Shown here: in pieces, positions 51,697 through 62,239 of the stretch
Position numbering within the stretch: position 1 is the first letter of the stretch
Layout of the letters: the number at the start of each line of letters is the position of its first letter
Origin: Ramlibacter sp.
GTDB taxonomy: Bacteria > Pseudomonadota > Gammaproteobacteria > Burkholderiales > Burkholderiaceae_C
DNA: 64,000 bases
NCBI GenBank assembly: GCA_030695945.1
Contig: JAUYOG010000023.1
Coordinates: 248,001 to 312,000 of the forward strand
Direction of reading: 5' to 3'
Position numbers and translations under genes: made by a program
Notes under the pieces: generated by a model
Databases searched by the model: none
What the model was told of the DNA's origin: nothing
The model's input: only the letters and a program-made list of their open reading frames with translations

Positions 51697-53325
51697 ATGC
51701 TAGGCTTGATGCAGAACCAGCCCCTCTTGATTTCCTCCCTGATCGATTTCGCTGAACGCCACCACGGCGACACCGAAATCGTCTCCCGGCGCGTGGAGGG
51801 GGACCTCCACCGCTACACGTGGCGCGACGTCGCCCGCCGCGCTCGCCAGGCGGCCAACGCGCTGGACGGCATGAACCTGCTGTTTTCCGACCGCGTGGCG
51901 ACGCTGGCCTGGAACGGCTATCGCCACCTGGAGCTGTATTTCGGCGTGAGCGGGTCGGGCCGGGTGCTGCACACGATCAACCCGCGGCTGCACCCCGAGC
52001 AGATCGCCTGGATCGCCAGCCACGCCGAAGACCAGGTCCTGTGCTTCGACATGACCTTCCTGCCGCTGGTGCAGGCCATCCACGCCAAGAGCCCGACAAT
52101 CCGGCAGTACGTCGCCCTGTGCGACGCCGACAAGCTCCCGAAGGACAGCGGGATCCCCAACCTCGTGAGTTACGAGGCCTGGATCGGGGGCCAGCCCACC
52201 ACCTACGAGTGGCCGAGCTTCGACGAGAACTCCGCCTCCAGCATGTGCTACACGAGCGGCACCACCGGCAACCCGAAGGCGGCGCTGTACAGCCACCGCT
52301 CCACAACCCTGCACGCCTACGCGGCGGCACTGCCGGACGTGATGTCGATCTCGGCGCGGGACGCCATCCTGCCCGTCGTGCCCATGTTCCACGTCAACGC
52401 CTGGGGCATTCCGTACTCGGCGGCGCTGTGCGGCGCGAAGCTGGTGTTCCCGGGGCCGGCGATGGACGGCAAGTCGATCTATGAACTGATCGAGGCCGAG
52501 AAGGTGAACTACGCGGCGGGCGTTCCCACCGTCTGGCAGATGCTGCTCACCCACATGAAGCCGAACAACCTGCGCTTCTCCACGCTCAAGCGCACGGTGA
52601 TCGGCGGCTCGGCCTGCCCCCCCGCGATGATCGACGCCTTCCGCGAGGAGTATGGCGTCGAGGTGCTGCACGCCTGGGGCATGACCGAGATGAGCCCGCT
52701 CGGCACCCTCTGCACGCTGAAGAACAAGCACCTGCTGATGTCGCCCGGGGAGCAGATGAAGATCCGGCTCAAGCAGGGCCGGGCGATCTACGCCGTGGAC
52801 ATGAAGATCGTCGGCGAGGACGGCAAGGAACTGCCCTGGGACGGCAAGACGCCGGGCGACCTGTACGTCAAAGGCCCCTGGGTGGTGCGCGAGTATTTCA
52901 AGGGCGAGGGCGGCGACCCGCTGGTCGATGGCTGGTTCCCGACAGGCGACGTGGCCACGATCGATGCCGACGGCTACATGCAGATCACCGATCGCAGCAA
53001 GGACGTGATCAAGTCCGGCGGCGAATGGATCAGCTCGATCGACGTCGAAAACATCGCCGTGGCGCACCCCGCCGTCGCCATGGCCGCCTGCATCGGGATG
53101 AAGCACCCCAAATGGGACGAGCGGCCGATCGTCGCGGTGGTGAAGAAGCCCGGCGCCGAGGTGACGCGCGAGGAGTTGCTGGCGTTCTACGAAGGCAAGA
53201 CCGCAAAGTGGCAGATCCCGGACGACGTGGTGTTCGTCGAGTCGATCCCGATCGGCGCCACCGGCAAGATGCTCAAGACGCGGTTGCGCGAGATGCTTAA
53301 GGACTACAAATTGCCCACAGTTTGA
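51697..53325 (+). CDS. AMP-binding acyl-CoA ligase (medium/long-chain fatty acid or related carboxylate)
   Basis: ANL-superfamily enzyme, 542 aa, activating a carboxylic acid to its CoA thioester. Motifs: the P-loop SSMCYTSGTTGNPKAALYSH (about residue 180), VVPMFHVNAWGIPYS, HAWGMTEMSPLGTL (A5), DGWFPTGDVATIDADGYMQI (A7), DRSKDVIKSGGEWISSIDVE (A8) and the catalytic lysine in PIGATGKMLKTRLREML. The pattern fits the FadD-like/AlkK-type group. ATG 51697 follows AGGAG. It precedes a Liv-type transporter, suggesting uptake-coupled activation of the transported acid. Confidence 0.93.
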   Translation: MLGLMQNQPLLISSLIDFAERHHGDTEIVSRRVEGDLHRYTWRDVARRARQAANALDGMNLLFSDRVATLAWNGYRHLELYFGVSGSGRVLHTINPRLHPEQIAWIASHAEDQVLCFDMTFLPLVQAIHAKSPTIRQYVALCDADKLPKDSGIPNLVSYEAWIGGQPTTYEWPSFDENSASSMCYTSGTTGNPKAALYSHRSTTLHAYAAALPDVMSISARDAILPVVPMFHVNAWGIPYSAALCGAKLVFPGPAMDGKSIYELIEAEKVNYAAGVPTVWQMLLTHMKPNNLRFSTLKRTVIGGSACPPAMIDAFREEYGVEVLHAWGMTEMSPLGTLCTLKNKHLLMSPGEQMKIRLKQGRAIYAVDMKIVGEDGKELPWDGKTPGDLYVKGPWVVREYFKGEGGDPLVDGWFPTGDVATIDADGYMQITDRSKDVIKSGGEWISSIDVENIAVAHPAVAMAACIGMKHPKWDERPIVAVVKKPGAEVTREELLAFYEGKTAKWQIPDDVVFVESIPIGATGKMLKTRLREMLKDYKLPTV

Positions 53326-53465
53326 CCTGCGTCAGCGAGTGGCCCGGCGGCCGCTGCCGCGCTGTCACTTGGGCGATAGGGAAGGGCCCTATTAGGGGCA
53401 ATCCCTGAGCGCTGCACTGCACAAAAACAGTACCCTCGCCGCAGTTGTTTCCATAAGGAGAAATC

Positions 53466-54803
53466 ATGAAGTTCACCATTAGTTTCGTCACCCTGGGCGT
53501 GCTGCTTGCATGCGCGGGTACCGTGGCCGCGCAAACCGCGGCTCCCGCTCCCAAACCCGCCCCGGCCGCCAAGGCTGCGCCCGCCGCCAAGGCCACCCCC
53601 GTGGCGGCAGCACCTGCAGCGGCGCCGGCTGCCACCAAGGGGCAGGTCGTGAAGATGATGTGGATCGACCCGCTCACCGGGTTGATGGGCCCGGTCGGGA
53701 CGAATCAGCTGAAGTCGGTCCAGTTCCTCGCCGAGAAATACAGCGACAGGAACCCCGCGGGAGTCAAGTTCCAGGTGCAGGGCCTCGATAACAAGTTGAG
53801 CCCGGCCGAAAGCCTGAACGCGCTGAAAGCGGCGATCGACCAGGGGGTGCGCTACATCCTGCAGGGCAACGGCTCCTCCGTCGCCGGCGCGCTGATCGAC
53901 GCCGTCGACAAGCACAATGAGCGCAACCCCGGCAAGGAAGTGGTGTACCTGAACTACGCCGCGGTCGACCCGGATTTCACCAACAGCAAGTGCAACTACT
54001 GGCACTTCCGCTTCGACGCCGACACGTCCATGAAGATGGAGGCAATGACGACCTTCATCAAGGACAAGCCCGATGTCAAGAGCGTGTACCTGCTCAACCA
54101 GAACTACTCGCACGGCCAGCAGGTCGCGAAGTACGCCAAGGAAATGCTCGCCCGCAAGCGCCCGGACGTCAAGATCGCCGGCGAGGACCTGCACCCGCTC
54201 GCCCAGGTGCGCGACTTCGCGCCCTACGTGGCCAAGATCAAGGCTTCGGGCGCCGACACGGTGATCACCGGCAACTGGGGCTCCGACCTGGCGCTGTTGG
54301 TGAAGGCCGCCAACGAGAGCGGCTACACGGGCAAGTTCTACACCTATTACACCGGCGTCACCGGCACACCGTCGGCCCTGGGCACGGGCGGCGAAGGCCG
54401 CGTGTTCCAGGTGGCGTACAGCCACTACAACATGGGCGGCGACATCGGCGCCTGGGGCAAGGAATTCAACGCCAAGTTCAAGGACGACCTGTACACCCAT
54501 GCGTTCTCGCACGTGTTCGGCGCCCTGGGCAGCGCGATGGCCAAGGCCGGATCGACGGACCCCGTCAAGGTGGCCGCGGCAATGGAAGGCATCAAGTTCA
54601 ACAGCTTCAACGGCGAGGTCGAGATGCGCCGGACCGACCACCAGTTGCAGCAACCCCTGTACATGACCGTGTGGCAGAAGGCCGGCGGCAAGTACACCTA
54701 CAGCCCGGAGAACACCGGCATGACGCTGGTCCCGGTGAAGGAGTACCCCAGCTACGTCTCCAGCACCCCCACCAGCTGCCAGATGAAGCGGCCGGGCGCC
54801 TGA
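53466..54803 (+). CDS. Liv-type ABC transporter periplasmic binding protein
   Basis: A type I periplasmic binding protein, 445 aa. The signal peptide (residues 1-22, VLLACAGTVAAQ) is followed by an unusual Ala/Pro/Lys linker of about 35 residues. The binding domain starts at VVKMMWIDPLTGLMGPVGTN and contains LKAAIDQGVRYILQGNGSSV, YLLNQNYSHGQQVAKYAKEM and VITGNWGSDLALLVKAANES. Members of this subgroup often carry aromatic or acyl compounds rather than leucine. SD AAGGAG precedes the ATG. It heads the five-gene transporter set. Confidence 0.92.
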   Translation: MKFTISFVTLGVLLACAGTVAAQTAAPAPKPAPAAKAAPAAKATPVAAAPAAAPAATKGQVVKMMWIDPLTGLMGPVGTNQLKSVQFLAEKYSDRNPAGVKFQVQGLDNKLSPAESLNALKAAIDQGVRYILQGNGSSVAGALIDAVDKHNERNPGKEVVYLNYAAVDPDFTNSKCNYWHFRFDADTSMKMEAMTTFIKDKPDVKSVYLLNQNYSHGQQVAKYAKEMLARKRPDVKIAGEDLHPLAQVRDFAPYVAKIKASGADTVITGNWGSDLALLVKAANESGYTGKFYTYYTGVTGTPSALGTGGEGRVFQVAYSHYNMGGDIGAWGKEFNAKFKDDLYTHAFSHVFGALGSAMAKAGSTDPVKVAAAMEGIKFNSFNGEVEMRRTDHQLQQPLYMTVWQKAGGKYTYSPENTGMTLVPVKEYPSYVSSTPTSCQMKRPGA

Positions 54804-54906
54804 GTTCCCTGTCACGCCGGGCAACCGGCTCGAGGGCCCACTGCGGTATCGTGGCGGGCCCTTTCTTTTGCGACCCCCGACTTCAACGAGAGCAAACGCA
54901 CCCGCA

Positions 54907-55941
54907 ATGGAATTCCTGGTCATCTCCACCCTGAACGGCCTCAGCTACGGGCTGCTGCTGTTCATGCTCAGCTCGGGCCTCACGCTCATTTTCAGCATGA
55001 TGGGCGTGCTGAATTTCGCGCACGCCAGCTTCTATATGGTGGGTGCATACATCGGCTATACCGTGGCGCGGATCACGGGCTTCTGGCCCGCGCTGGTGAT
55101 CTCGCCGCTGGTTGTCGGTGCCCTCGGCGCAATCTTCGAACGTCTTTGCCTGCGCAAGGTGCACAAGTACGGCCATGTGCCCGAGTTGCTCATCACCTTC
55201 GGGCTGTCGTACGTGCTGCTCGAACTGGTGCAGCTGGTCTGGGGCCGCACGGCCGTCGAATTCACGCCGCCCGCCGCTCTGCAGGGCGCGGCTTTCACGC
55301 TGGTGCAGAACTCGGTCGATGGCTTCAGCATCGTGGCGGGCAACCCGCCCGCGGCCGCGTGCAGCTCCGCGGATTCGGCGGTGAAGGTGATCTGCTCGCC
55401 GTTCCCGGCCACGCGAGCTTTCATGATGCTCACGGCGCTGGTGATGCTGTTCGCGATCGGGCTGCTGCTGCTCAAAACGCGCATCGGCCTGGTGATCCAG
55501 GCGGCGCTCACGCATCCGGACACCGTCGAGGCGCTGGGCCACAACGTGCCGCGGGTGTTCATGTTGGTGTTCGGCGCGGGCGCGGCGCTCGCGGGGCTGG
55601 CCGGAGTGATCGGCGGCAGCACCTTCGTGACCGAGCCCAACATGGCGGGCACAGTGGGCTCCATCATCTTTGTGGTGGTGGTGGTCGGCGGAATGGGCTC
55701 CCTCTCCGGCGCCTTCCTCGCCTCGGTCCTGATCGGGCTGATCCAGACTTTCGCCGTTTCGCTTGACTACTCCATCGGATCGATGCTGCAGAGCGCGGGC
55801 GTCGCTGTGAGCGCGGCAGCGGCCAACAGCACCTTCCTGAAGCTCACGGTCTCGCAGGTGGCGCCGATCATGCCGTACCTGGTCCTGGTGCTGATCCTGA
55901 TCTTCCGGCCGCGTGGCCTGCTGGGCACGCGCGAGGGCTGA
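54907..55941 (+). CDS. Liv-type ABC transporter permease (LivH-like)
   Basis: A 344-aa inner-membrane permease with about eight to nine helices. The start MEFLVISTLNGLSYGLLLFM and the segment IFSMMGVLNFAHASFYMVGA are typical of LivH. The cytoplasmic coupling region is GLVIQAALTHPDTVEALGHN. A long periplasmic loop (about residues 118-175) with two Cys (AAACSSADSAVKVICSP) is larger than in leucine permeases and may help define the substrate. It lies 3 bp before the LivM-like gene. Confidence 0.93.
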   Translation: MEFLVISTLNGLSYGLLLFMLSSGLTLIFSMMGVLNFAHASFYMVGAYIGYTVARITGFWPALVISPLVVGALGAIFERLCLRKVHKYGHVPELLITFGLSYVLLELVQLVWGRTAVEFTPPAALQGAAFTLVQNSVDGFSIVAGNPPAAACSSADSAVKVICSPFPATRAFMMLTALVMLFAIGLLLLKTRIGLVIQAALTHPDTVEALGHNVPRVFMLVFGAGAALAGLAGVIGGSTFVTEPNMAGTVGSIIFVVVVVGGMGSLSGAFLASVLIGLIQTFAVSLDYSIGSMLQSAGVAVSAAAANSTFLKLTVSQVAPIMPYLVLVLILIFRPRGLLGTREG

Positions 55942-55943
55942 TC

Positions 55944-57239
55944 ATGAGCAAACAGCATTACGAATTCAAGCCCTACAACATCGCCAGGGCGATGATCTGG
56001 ACGGCCTTCGCGCTGGTCCTGGCCGTCGCGCCGATGATCTTCACCAGTGGCCTCTCGATCACGATCCTTTCGCAGATCGGCATCGCGATGGTCGCCTGCC
56101 TGTCGTACAACATGTTGCTGGGGCAGGGCGGCATGCTCAGTTTCGGTCATGCGGTCTACACGGGCCTGGGGACGTACTTCGCGATCCATGCATTGAACAT
56201 GGCGACCAAGGGCGTGTTGCCGGTGCCGGTCAGCACATTGCCGCTGCTGGGTGGGCTGGGCGGCATGTTCTTCGCCGTCCTCTTCGGCTACGTCAGTACC
56301 AAGAAGTCCGGGACCACCTTCGCCATGATCACGCTGGGCGTGGGAGAGCTCATCTTCGCGATGTCGCTGATGTTCGCGGAGTTCTTCGGCGGCGAGGCGG
56401 GCATCTCGGCCAACCGGGTCACGGGCAAGCCCTTCATGGGCATCACCTTCGGCCCGCCGATCCAGGTGTATTACCTCATCGCCATCTATACCTTCGTTTG
56501 CGTCGCCGCCATGTACGCCTTCACGCGCACGCCTCTGGGCCGCATGTTGAACGCCGTGCGAGACAACCCGGAGCGCGTCGAATTCGTCGGGTACGACACG
56601 CAGCGCATCCGCTACCTCGTGTTCATCATCGCCGGCTTCTTCGCGGGCGTGTCGGGCGGGCTGGGGGCGCTGAACTTCGAGATCGCCACCGCCGAGGTGG
56701 TCGGCCCGGCGCGTTCGGGCGGCTACCTCCTGTTCACTTTTCTCGGTGGCGCGACCTTTTTCTTCGGGCCGATCATCGGCGCCATCCTGATGGTCCTGGC
56801 CTTTGTGTTGTTCTCCGAATTCACCAAGGCCTGGCTGCTATACCTGGGCCTCATCTTCATGTTCATGGTGATGTACGCCCCCGGCGGCATCGCCAGCCTG
56901 CTCATGATGAACCTGCGCGTCGCCGCGTTCGGGCGCCTGCGGGAGCTGTGGGTGAGTTACCTGGCCCTGTTCGTTACGGGCCTGCTCGTGCTGGTCGGCG
57001 CCGCGGCCATGATCGAGATGGTCTACCACCTGCAGCTGAACGTGGCCCTGGGCAACGAACTGCACTTCATGGGCGCCACGCTGGACGCCAAGGGCATCGA
57101 CAGCTGGTTCGGCGCCGCCTTCGTCATGCTCACCGGCATCGGCCTGTTCGAGGTGACCCGGCGCCACTTCAAGCGCCAGTGGGGCGAGATCCAGGAATTC
57201 ATCGAAAAAGAGGTCAAGCGCCGGGAGGCCATGCAATGA
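55944..57239 (+). CDS. Liv-type ABC transporter permease (LivM-like) with C-terminal extension
   Basis: A 431-aa permease, about 100 residues longer than typical LivM. The core has MLLGQGGMLSFGHAVYTGLG, the coupling motif NAVRDNPERVEFVGYDTQRI and FTFLGGATFFFGPIIGAILM. The extra C-terminal part (about residues 335-431) contains one or two hydrophobic helices (LWVSYLALFVTGLLVLVGAA and FGAAFVMLTGIGLFEV) and a charged end (EIQEFIEKEVKRREAMQ). Its stop overlaps the ATPase start (ATGA). Confidence 0.92.
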   Translation: MSKQHYEFKPYNIARAMIWTAFALVLAVAPMIFTSGLSITILSQIGIAMVACLSYNMLLGQGGMLSFGHAVYTGLGTYFAIHALNMATKGVLPVPVSTLPLLGGLGGMFFAVLFGYVSTKKSGTTFAMITLGVGELIFAMSLMFAEFFGGEAGISANRVTGKPFMGITFGPPIQVYYLIAIYTFVCVAAMYAFTRTPLGRMLNAVRDNPERVEFVGYDTQRIRYLVFIIAGFFAGVSGGLGALNFEIATAEVVGPARSGGYLLFTFLGGATFFFGPIIGAILMVLAFVLFSEFTKAWLLYLGLIFMFMVMYAPGGIASLLMMNLRVAAFGRLRELWVSYLALFVTGLLVLVGAAAMIEMVYHLQLNVALGNELHFMGATLDAKGIDSWFGAAFVMLTGIGLFEVTRRHFKRQWGEIQEFIEKEVKRREAMQ

Positions 57240-58009
57240 CTTACGCGCTTGAACTCAAGGACCTGCGCAAGAGCTTCGGCAGGACCGAGATCATCCGCGG
57301 CGCCAACCTTGCCGTCAGCGCGGGTGAGCGCATCGCGGTGATCGGGCCGAATGGCGCCGGCAAGTCGACCCTCTTCAACCTGATCAGCGGCCGTTTCGCG
57401 CCGACCAGCGGCGAGGTGCTGCTGAACGGCCACCGCATCGACGGCAAGAAGCCTTTCGAGATCAACCGCATGGGGCTGTCGCGCAGCTTCCAGATCACCA
57501 ACATCTTCCCCAAGCTGTCGGTGTTCGAGAACCTGCGCTGCGGCGTGCTCTGGAGCCTCGGTTACAAGTACACGTTCCTGAAGTTCCTGGCCGACCTGGA
57601 CGACGCCAACGAGCGCACCGAACAGCTGCTCGAGATGATCAAGCTCGACCGAAAGCGCGACGTGCTGGCGATCAACCTGACCTACGCGGAGCAGCGGGCC
57701 CTGGAGATCGGCATCACGATCGCCGGCGGCGCGAACGTGATCCTGCTCGACGAACCCACGGCCGGCATGAGCAGGAGCGAGACGCGGCGCTTCATCGAGC
57801 TCATCAAGGAGGTGACAGTGGGCAAGACATTGCTGACTGTCGAGCACGACATGGGCGTGGTGTTCGGCCTGGCCGACAAGATCGCCGTGGTGGTCTACGG
57901 CGAAGTGATCGCCTTCGACCGGCCCGAGGCCGTCCGCGCGAACCAGCGCGTCCAGGAGGCCTATCTCGGCTCCCACGTCGCCGACGCCCAAGTAGGGGGA
58001 GCGCACTGA
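57236..58009 (+). CDS. Liv-type ABC transporter ATPase (LivG-like)
   Basis: A 257-aa ABC ATPase. Walker A is VIGPNGAGKSTLFNLISG with the usual lysine; the Q-loop lies in SRSFQITNIFPKLSVFENL; the signature is degenerate (LTYAEQRALEIGITIAGG instead of LSYGEQ/LSGGQ); Walker B is VILLDEPTAGMSRSETRR and the H-loop is LLTVEHDMGVVFGLAD. It is coupled to both neighbours by overlapping start and stop codons. It carries the consensus Walker lysine lacking in its partner ATPase. Confidence 0.94.
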   Translation: MTYALELKDLRKSFGRTEIIRGANLAVSAGERIAVIGPNGAGKSTLFNLISGRFAPTSGEVLLNGHRIDGKKPFEINRMGLSRSFQITNIFPKLSVFENLRCGVLWSLGYKYTFLKFLADLDDANERTEQLLEMIKLDRKRDVLAINLTYAEQRALEIGITIAGGANVILLDEPTAGMSRSETRRFIELIKEVTVGKTLLTVEHDMGVVFGLADKIAVVVYGEVIAFDRPEAVRANQRVQEAYLGSHVADAQVGGAH

Positions 58010-58704
58010 TGCTGAAGATCGAAAACCTCCACGCCTTCTACGGCAAGAGCCACGTGCTGCATGGCGTCCACTTCGACGTGGGCCCGGGCGAGATCGTCGC
58101 GCTGCTCGGCCGCAACGGCTCCGGCCGTTCGACCACGGCCAAAGCCATCATGGGGATGGTGGACTGCACCGGCATCGTGGACTGGAAGGGCCGGCACACG
58201 CTGGGCATGAAGCCCTATGAGGTGGCGCACCTCGGCATTGGCTACGTGCCCGAGAACCGCGACATCTTTCCCAAGCTCACCGTCCACCAGAACCTGATGC
58301 TCGGCATGAAGAGCGCGCGCCAGACGGGCCGGTGGTCCTTCAACGACATGTACGACATGTTCCCGCGGCTGAAGGAGCGCCAGCACACCGAGGCTGGCGT
58401 GCTTTCGGGCGGCGAGCAGCAGATGCTCACGCTGTGCCGCACGCTGATGGGCGACCCAGAGCTCATCATCATCGACGAGCCGACCGAAGGCCTCGCGCCG
58501 AAGATCGTCGAGCTCGTGGCGCAGTACCTGCAAAAGCTCAAGGAGCGCGGCATCTCCGTGCTGCTGATCGAGCAGAAGCTCACGATCGCCATGGCGATCT
58601 CCGACCGGGCCCTCGTGATGGGACACGGAAGCATCGTGTTTCAAGGCACCCCCGACAGCCTGCGCGCCGACGCCTACATTCGCAAGGAATGGCTGGAAGT
58701 TTGA
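58009..58704 (+). CDS. Liv-type ABC transporter ATPase (LivF-like) with Arg in Walker A
   Basis: A 231-aa ABC ATPase. Walker A reads LLGRNGSGRSTTAKAIMG: the invariant lysine is replaced by Arg40 (codon CGT at 58126-58128). The remaining motifs are canonical: Q-loop region GYVPENRDIFPKLTVHQNLM, signature LSGGEQQMLTLCRTLMGDPE, Walker B LIIIDEPTEGLAPKIVELVA and LLIEQKLTIAMAISDRALVM. With an intact signature and Walker B this looks like a modified rather than a decayed ATPase. The ATG overlaps the LivG-like stop by one base (TGATG). Confidence 0.93.
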   Translation: MLKIENLHAFYGKSHVLHGVHFDVGPGEIVALLGRNGSGRSTTAKAIMGMVDCTGIVDWKGRHTLGMKPYEVAHLGIGYVPENRDIFPKLTVHQNLMLGMKSARQTGRWSFNDMYDMFPRLKERQHTEAGVLSGGEQQMLTLCRTLMGDPELIIIDEPTEGLAPKIVELVAQYLQKLKERGISVLLIEQKLTIAMAISDRALVMGHGSIVFQGTPDSLRADAYIRKEWLEV

Positions 58705-58708
58705 CATT

Positions 58709-58783
58709 CACCTTGAAAACGCTGCGCGTTTTCAAGGTGCTTTGATCAGTTGAAAGATTCCGGATGAATCCGGAATCTTTCAA
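58709..58783. repeat. two tandem long perfect hairpins after the liv cluster
   Basis: Hairpin 1 is 58709-58722 paired with 58726-58739 (14 bp, loop TGC). Hairpin 2 is 58750-58765 paired with 58768-58783 (16 bp, loop GA). Both start a few bases after the livF-like stop. There is no T-run after either, so they are not textbook terminators; they may protect the transcript 3' end, act as a bidirectional block or be REP-like. A third hairpin, GGGCCGCG/CGCGGCCC (58788-58795 / 58811-58818), follows. Confidence 0.65.
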
Positions 58784-58860
58784 AGGGGGGCCGCGCTGCA
58801 TGTTATTTCGCGCGGCCCGCTGCCCCTGCGGGGGAGTTTGTCCCGATGGAGACAAATGGG

Positions 58861-58916
58861 TCTGACGCGATGCGCGATACCCCTCTAGAATCTGGAAAAG
58901 AACGACCGTACTTTTT
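58861..58916 (+). promoter_or_regulatory. promoter region of the beta-oxidation genes
   Basis: TCTGAC (58861-58866) and TAGAAT (58886-58891) are 19 bp apart, a weak sigma70-like pair. About 10 bp downstream lies GAACGACCGTAC, an imperfect dyad resembling operators of TetR-type fatty-acid regulators (FadR/PsrA/FadP group) of betaproteobacteria. The assignment is tentative. Confidence 0.3.
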
Positions 58917-58940
58917 TCTCATATCGGTGAAGGACCCAAG

Positions 58941-61040
58941 ATGACCGCTGAATACAAGGTGCACGGCGACGTGGCCGTGATCACGATGAACAACCCGCCC
59001 ATGAATGGTTTGGGCTACGCGACCCGTGTCGGGCTGACCGACGGGCTCGAGAAGGCCAACGGCGACGCGTCCGTCAAGGCGATCGTCATCACCGGCGCCG
59101 GCAAGGCTTTCTCGAGCGGGGCGGACATCAAGGAGTTCGGCTCGCCCAAGGCGACCGCGGAGCCGAACCTGCTGTCGGTGATCTCGGCACTGGAAAACTC
59201 CACCAAGCCGGTGGTCGCGGCCATCCACTCGGTGTGCATGGGCGGCGGGCTGGAGCTCGCGCTCGGCTGCCACTACCGCATTGCCGCCCCCGGCACGCAG
59301 GTCGCTCTCCCCGAGGTCAAGCTGGGCCTGATCCCCGGCGCCGGCGGCACGCAGCGCCTGCCGCGCGTGCTGGGCGTCGAGACCGCGCTGAACATGATCG
59401 TGAGCGGCGAGGCCGTCAAGAGCGAGTTGCTCGCGCAGCAACCCGGCCAGAAGCTGTTCGACAAGATGGCGGCCTCGCCCGAATCGCTGGCCGACGAAGC
59501 GCTGGCCTATGCGCGTTCCGTCGCCGACGCCCGGCCGTTGCCGCTGGTGCGCAACCTGCCCTCGAAGCACCCGCTGGGCGACGCGTACTTCCAGTTCGCG
59601 CGCAACATGGTCAAGGGAATGGCGAAGAATTTCCCTGCTCCCGAAAAGTGCGTGGACGCCGTGGAAGCCTCGACAAAGAAGAAGTTCGACGAAGGCATGG
59701 CCTACGAGCGCGAGATCTTCACCGCCCTCATGTTCACGCCGGAGAGCCGCGCCCTGCGCCATGTCTTCATGGCCGAGCGCGCCACGTCGAAGATCCCGGA
59801 CGTCCCTTCGGACACCCCGCAACGCGAGATCAAGTCGGTGGCCGTGATCGGCGCGGGCACCATGGGCGGCGGCATCTCGATGAACTTCCTGAACGCGGGC
59901 ATCCCGGTAAAGATCCTGGAGATGAAGCAGGAAGCGCTGGACCGCGGCATCGCGACCATCCGCAAGAACTACGAATCGCAGGTCAAGCGCGGCAAGCTCA
60001 AGCAGGACAAGTACGACCAGCGCATGGCCCTGCTGTCCACCACGCTCGACTACAACGACCTGAAGGACGCCGACCTCGTGATCGAGGCCGTGTTCGAGGA
60101 AATGGGCGTGAAGCAGAAGGTGTTCGAGAAGCTCGACGAAGTGATGAAGCCCGGCGCGATCCTGGCTTCCAACACTTCCACGCTGGACGTGAACAAGATC
60201 GCATCCTTCACCAAGCGTCCGCAGGACGTGGTCGGCATGCACTTCTTCAGCCCGGCCAACGTGATGAAGCTGCTGGAAGTGGTGCGCGGCGCCAAGACCG
60301 GCAAGGACGTGATGGCGACCGTGATGGCCCTCGGCAAGAAGATCAAGAAGACGGCGGTGGTCTCCGGCGTCTGCGACGGCTTCATCGGCAACCGGATGAT
60401 CGAGCAATACAGCCGCCAGGCCGGCTTCCTGCTGGACGAAGGCGCCACGCCGCAGCAGGTTGACAAGGCGATCGAGAAGTTCGGCTTCGCGATGGGCCCG
60501 TTCCGCATGGGCGACCTCGCGGGCAACGACATCGGCTGGGCCATCCGCAAGCGCCGCGCGCAGGAGCGGCCGAACATGCTGTACAGCCGCACCGCCGACA
60601 AGCTGTGCGAGCTGGGCCGCTTCGGCCAGAAGACGGGCGCCGGCTGGTACGACTACAAGGAAGGCAAGCGCGATGCGATCCCTTCCGAGCTGGTCAACAA
60701 GATGATCGAGGACCACCGCAAGGAACTGGGCATCACGCCGCGCAAGATCTCCGACGAGGAGATCGTGCAGCGCCTGGTGTTCTCACTGGTGAACGAAGGC
60801 GCGCGCATCGTGGAGGACGGCATCGCCAGCAAGGCCAGCGACATCGACATGGTGTACCTGACGGGCTACGGCTTCCCGATCCATCGCGGCGGCCCCATGA
60901 ACTACGCCGACCAGGTGGGCCTGTTCAACGTGGCGCAGGCCATGAAGCGCTTCCAGAAGAACCCGCATGACGATGCCTCGTTCTGGGAGCCGGCGCCGCT
61001 GCTGGCCAAGCTGGCCGCCGAAGGCAAGACGTTCAACTGA
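58941..61040 (+). CDS. bifunctional enoyl-CoA hydratase / 3-hydroxyacyl-CoA dehydrogenase
   Basis: FadB/FadJ-type multifunctional beta-oxidation enzyme, 699 aa. The N-terminal crotonase domain has the oxyanion and catalytic regions [18 protein letters not shown] and [20 protein letters not shown], then [19 protein letters not shown] with the two catalytic Glu positions. The dehydrogenase domain starts at [20 protein letters not shown] (about residue 300), with [39 protein letters not shown] and [13 protein letters not shown] [25 protein letters not shown] precedes the ATG. The thiolase follows after 19 bp. Confidence 0.95.
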   Translation: MTAEYKVHGDVAVITMNNPPMNGLGYATRVGLTDGLEKANGDASVKAIVITGAGKAFSSGADIKEFGSPKATAEPNLLSVISALENSTKPVVAAIHSVCMGGGLELALGCHYRIAAPGTQVALPEVKLGLIPGAGGTQRLPRVLGVETALNMIVSGEAVKSELLAQQPGQKLFDKMAASPESLADEALAYARSVADARPLPLVRNLPSKHPLGDAYFQFARNMVKGMAKNFPAPEKCVDAVEASTKKKFDEGMAYEREIFTALMFTPESRALRHVFMAERATSKIPDVPSDTPQREIKSVAVIGAGTMGGGISMNFLNAGIPVKILEMKQEALDRGIATIRKNYESQVKRGKLKQDKYDQRMALLSTTLDYNDLKDADLVIEAVFEEMGVKQKVFEKLDEVMKPGAILASNTSTLDVNKIASFTKRPQDVVGMHFFSPANVMKLLEVVRGAKTGKDVMATVMALGKKIKKTAVVSGVCDGFIGNRMIEQYSRQAGFLLDEGATPQQVDKAIEKFGFAMGPFRMGDLAGNDIGWAIRKRRAQERPNMLYSRTADKLCELGRFGQKTGAGWYDYKEGKRDAIPSELVNKMIEDHRKELGITPRKISDEEIVQRLVFSLVNEGARIVEDGIASKASDIDMVYLTGYGFPIHRGGPMNYADQVGLFNVAQAMKRFQKNPHDDASFWEPAPLLAKLAAEGKTFN

Positions 61041-61059
61041 TCACCCGAAGGAAACACTC

Positions 61060-62235
<1,176 letters not shown>

Positions 62236-62239
62236 TCTT

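Noticed and set aside
53418..53431. CTGCACAAAAACAG upstream of the Liv binding protein as a LexA box
   Set aside because: The spacing between CTG and CAG is two bases too short for LexA, and the flanks do not match.
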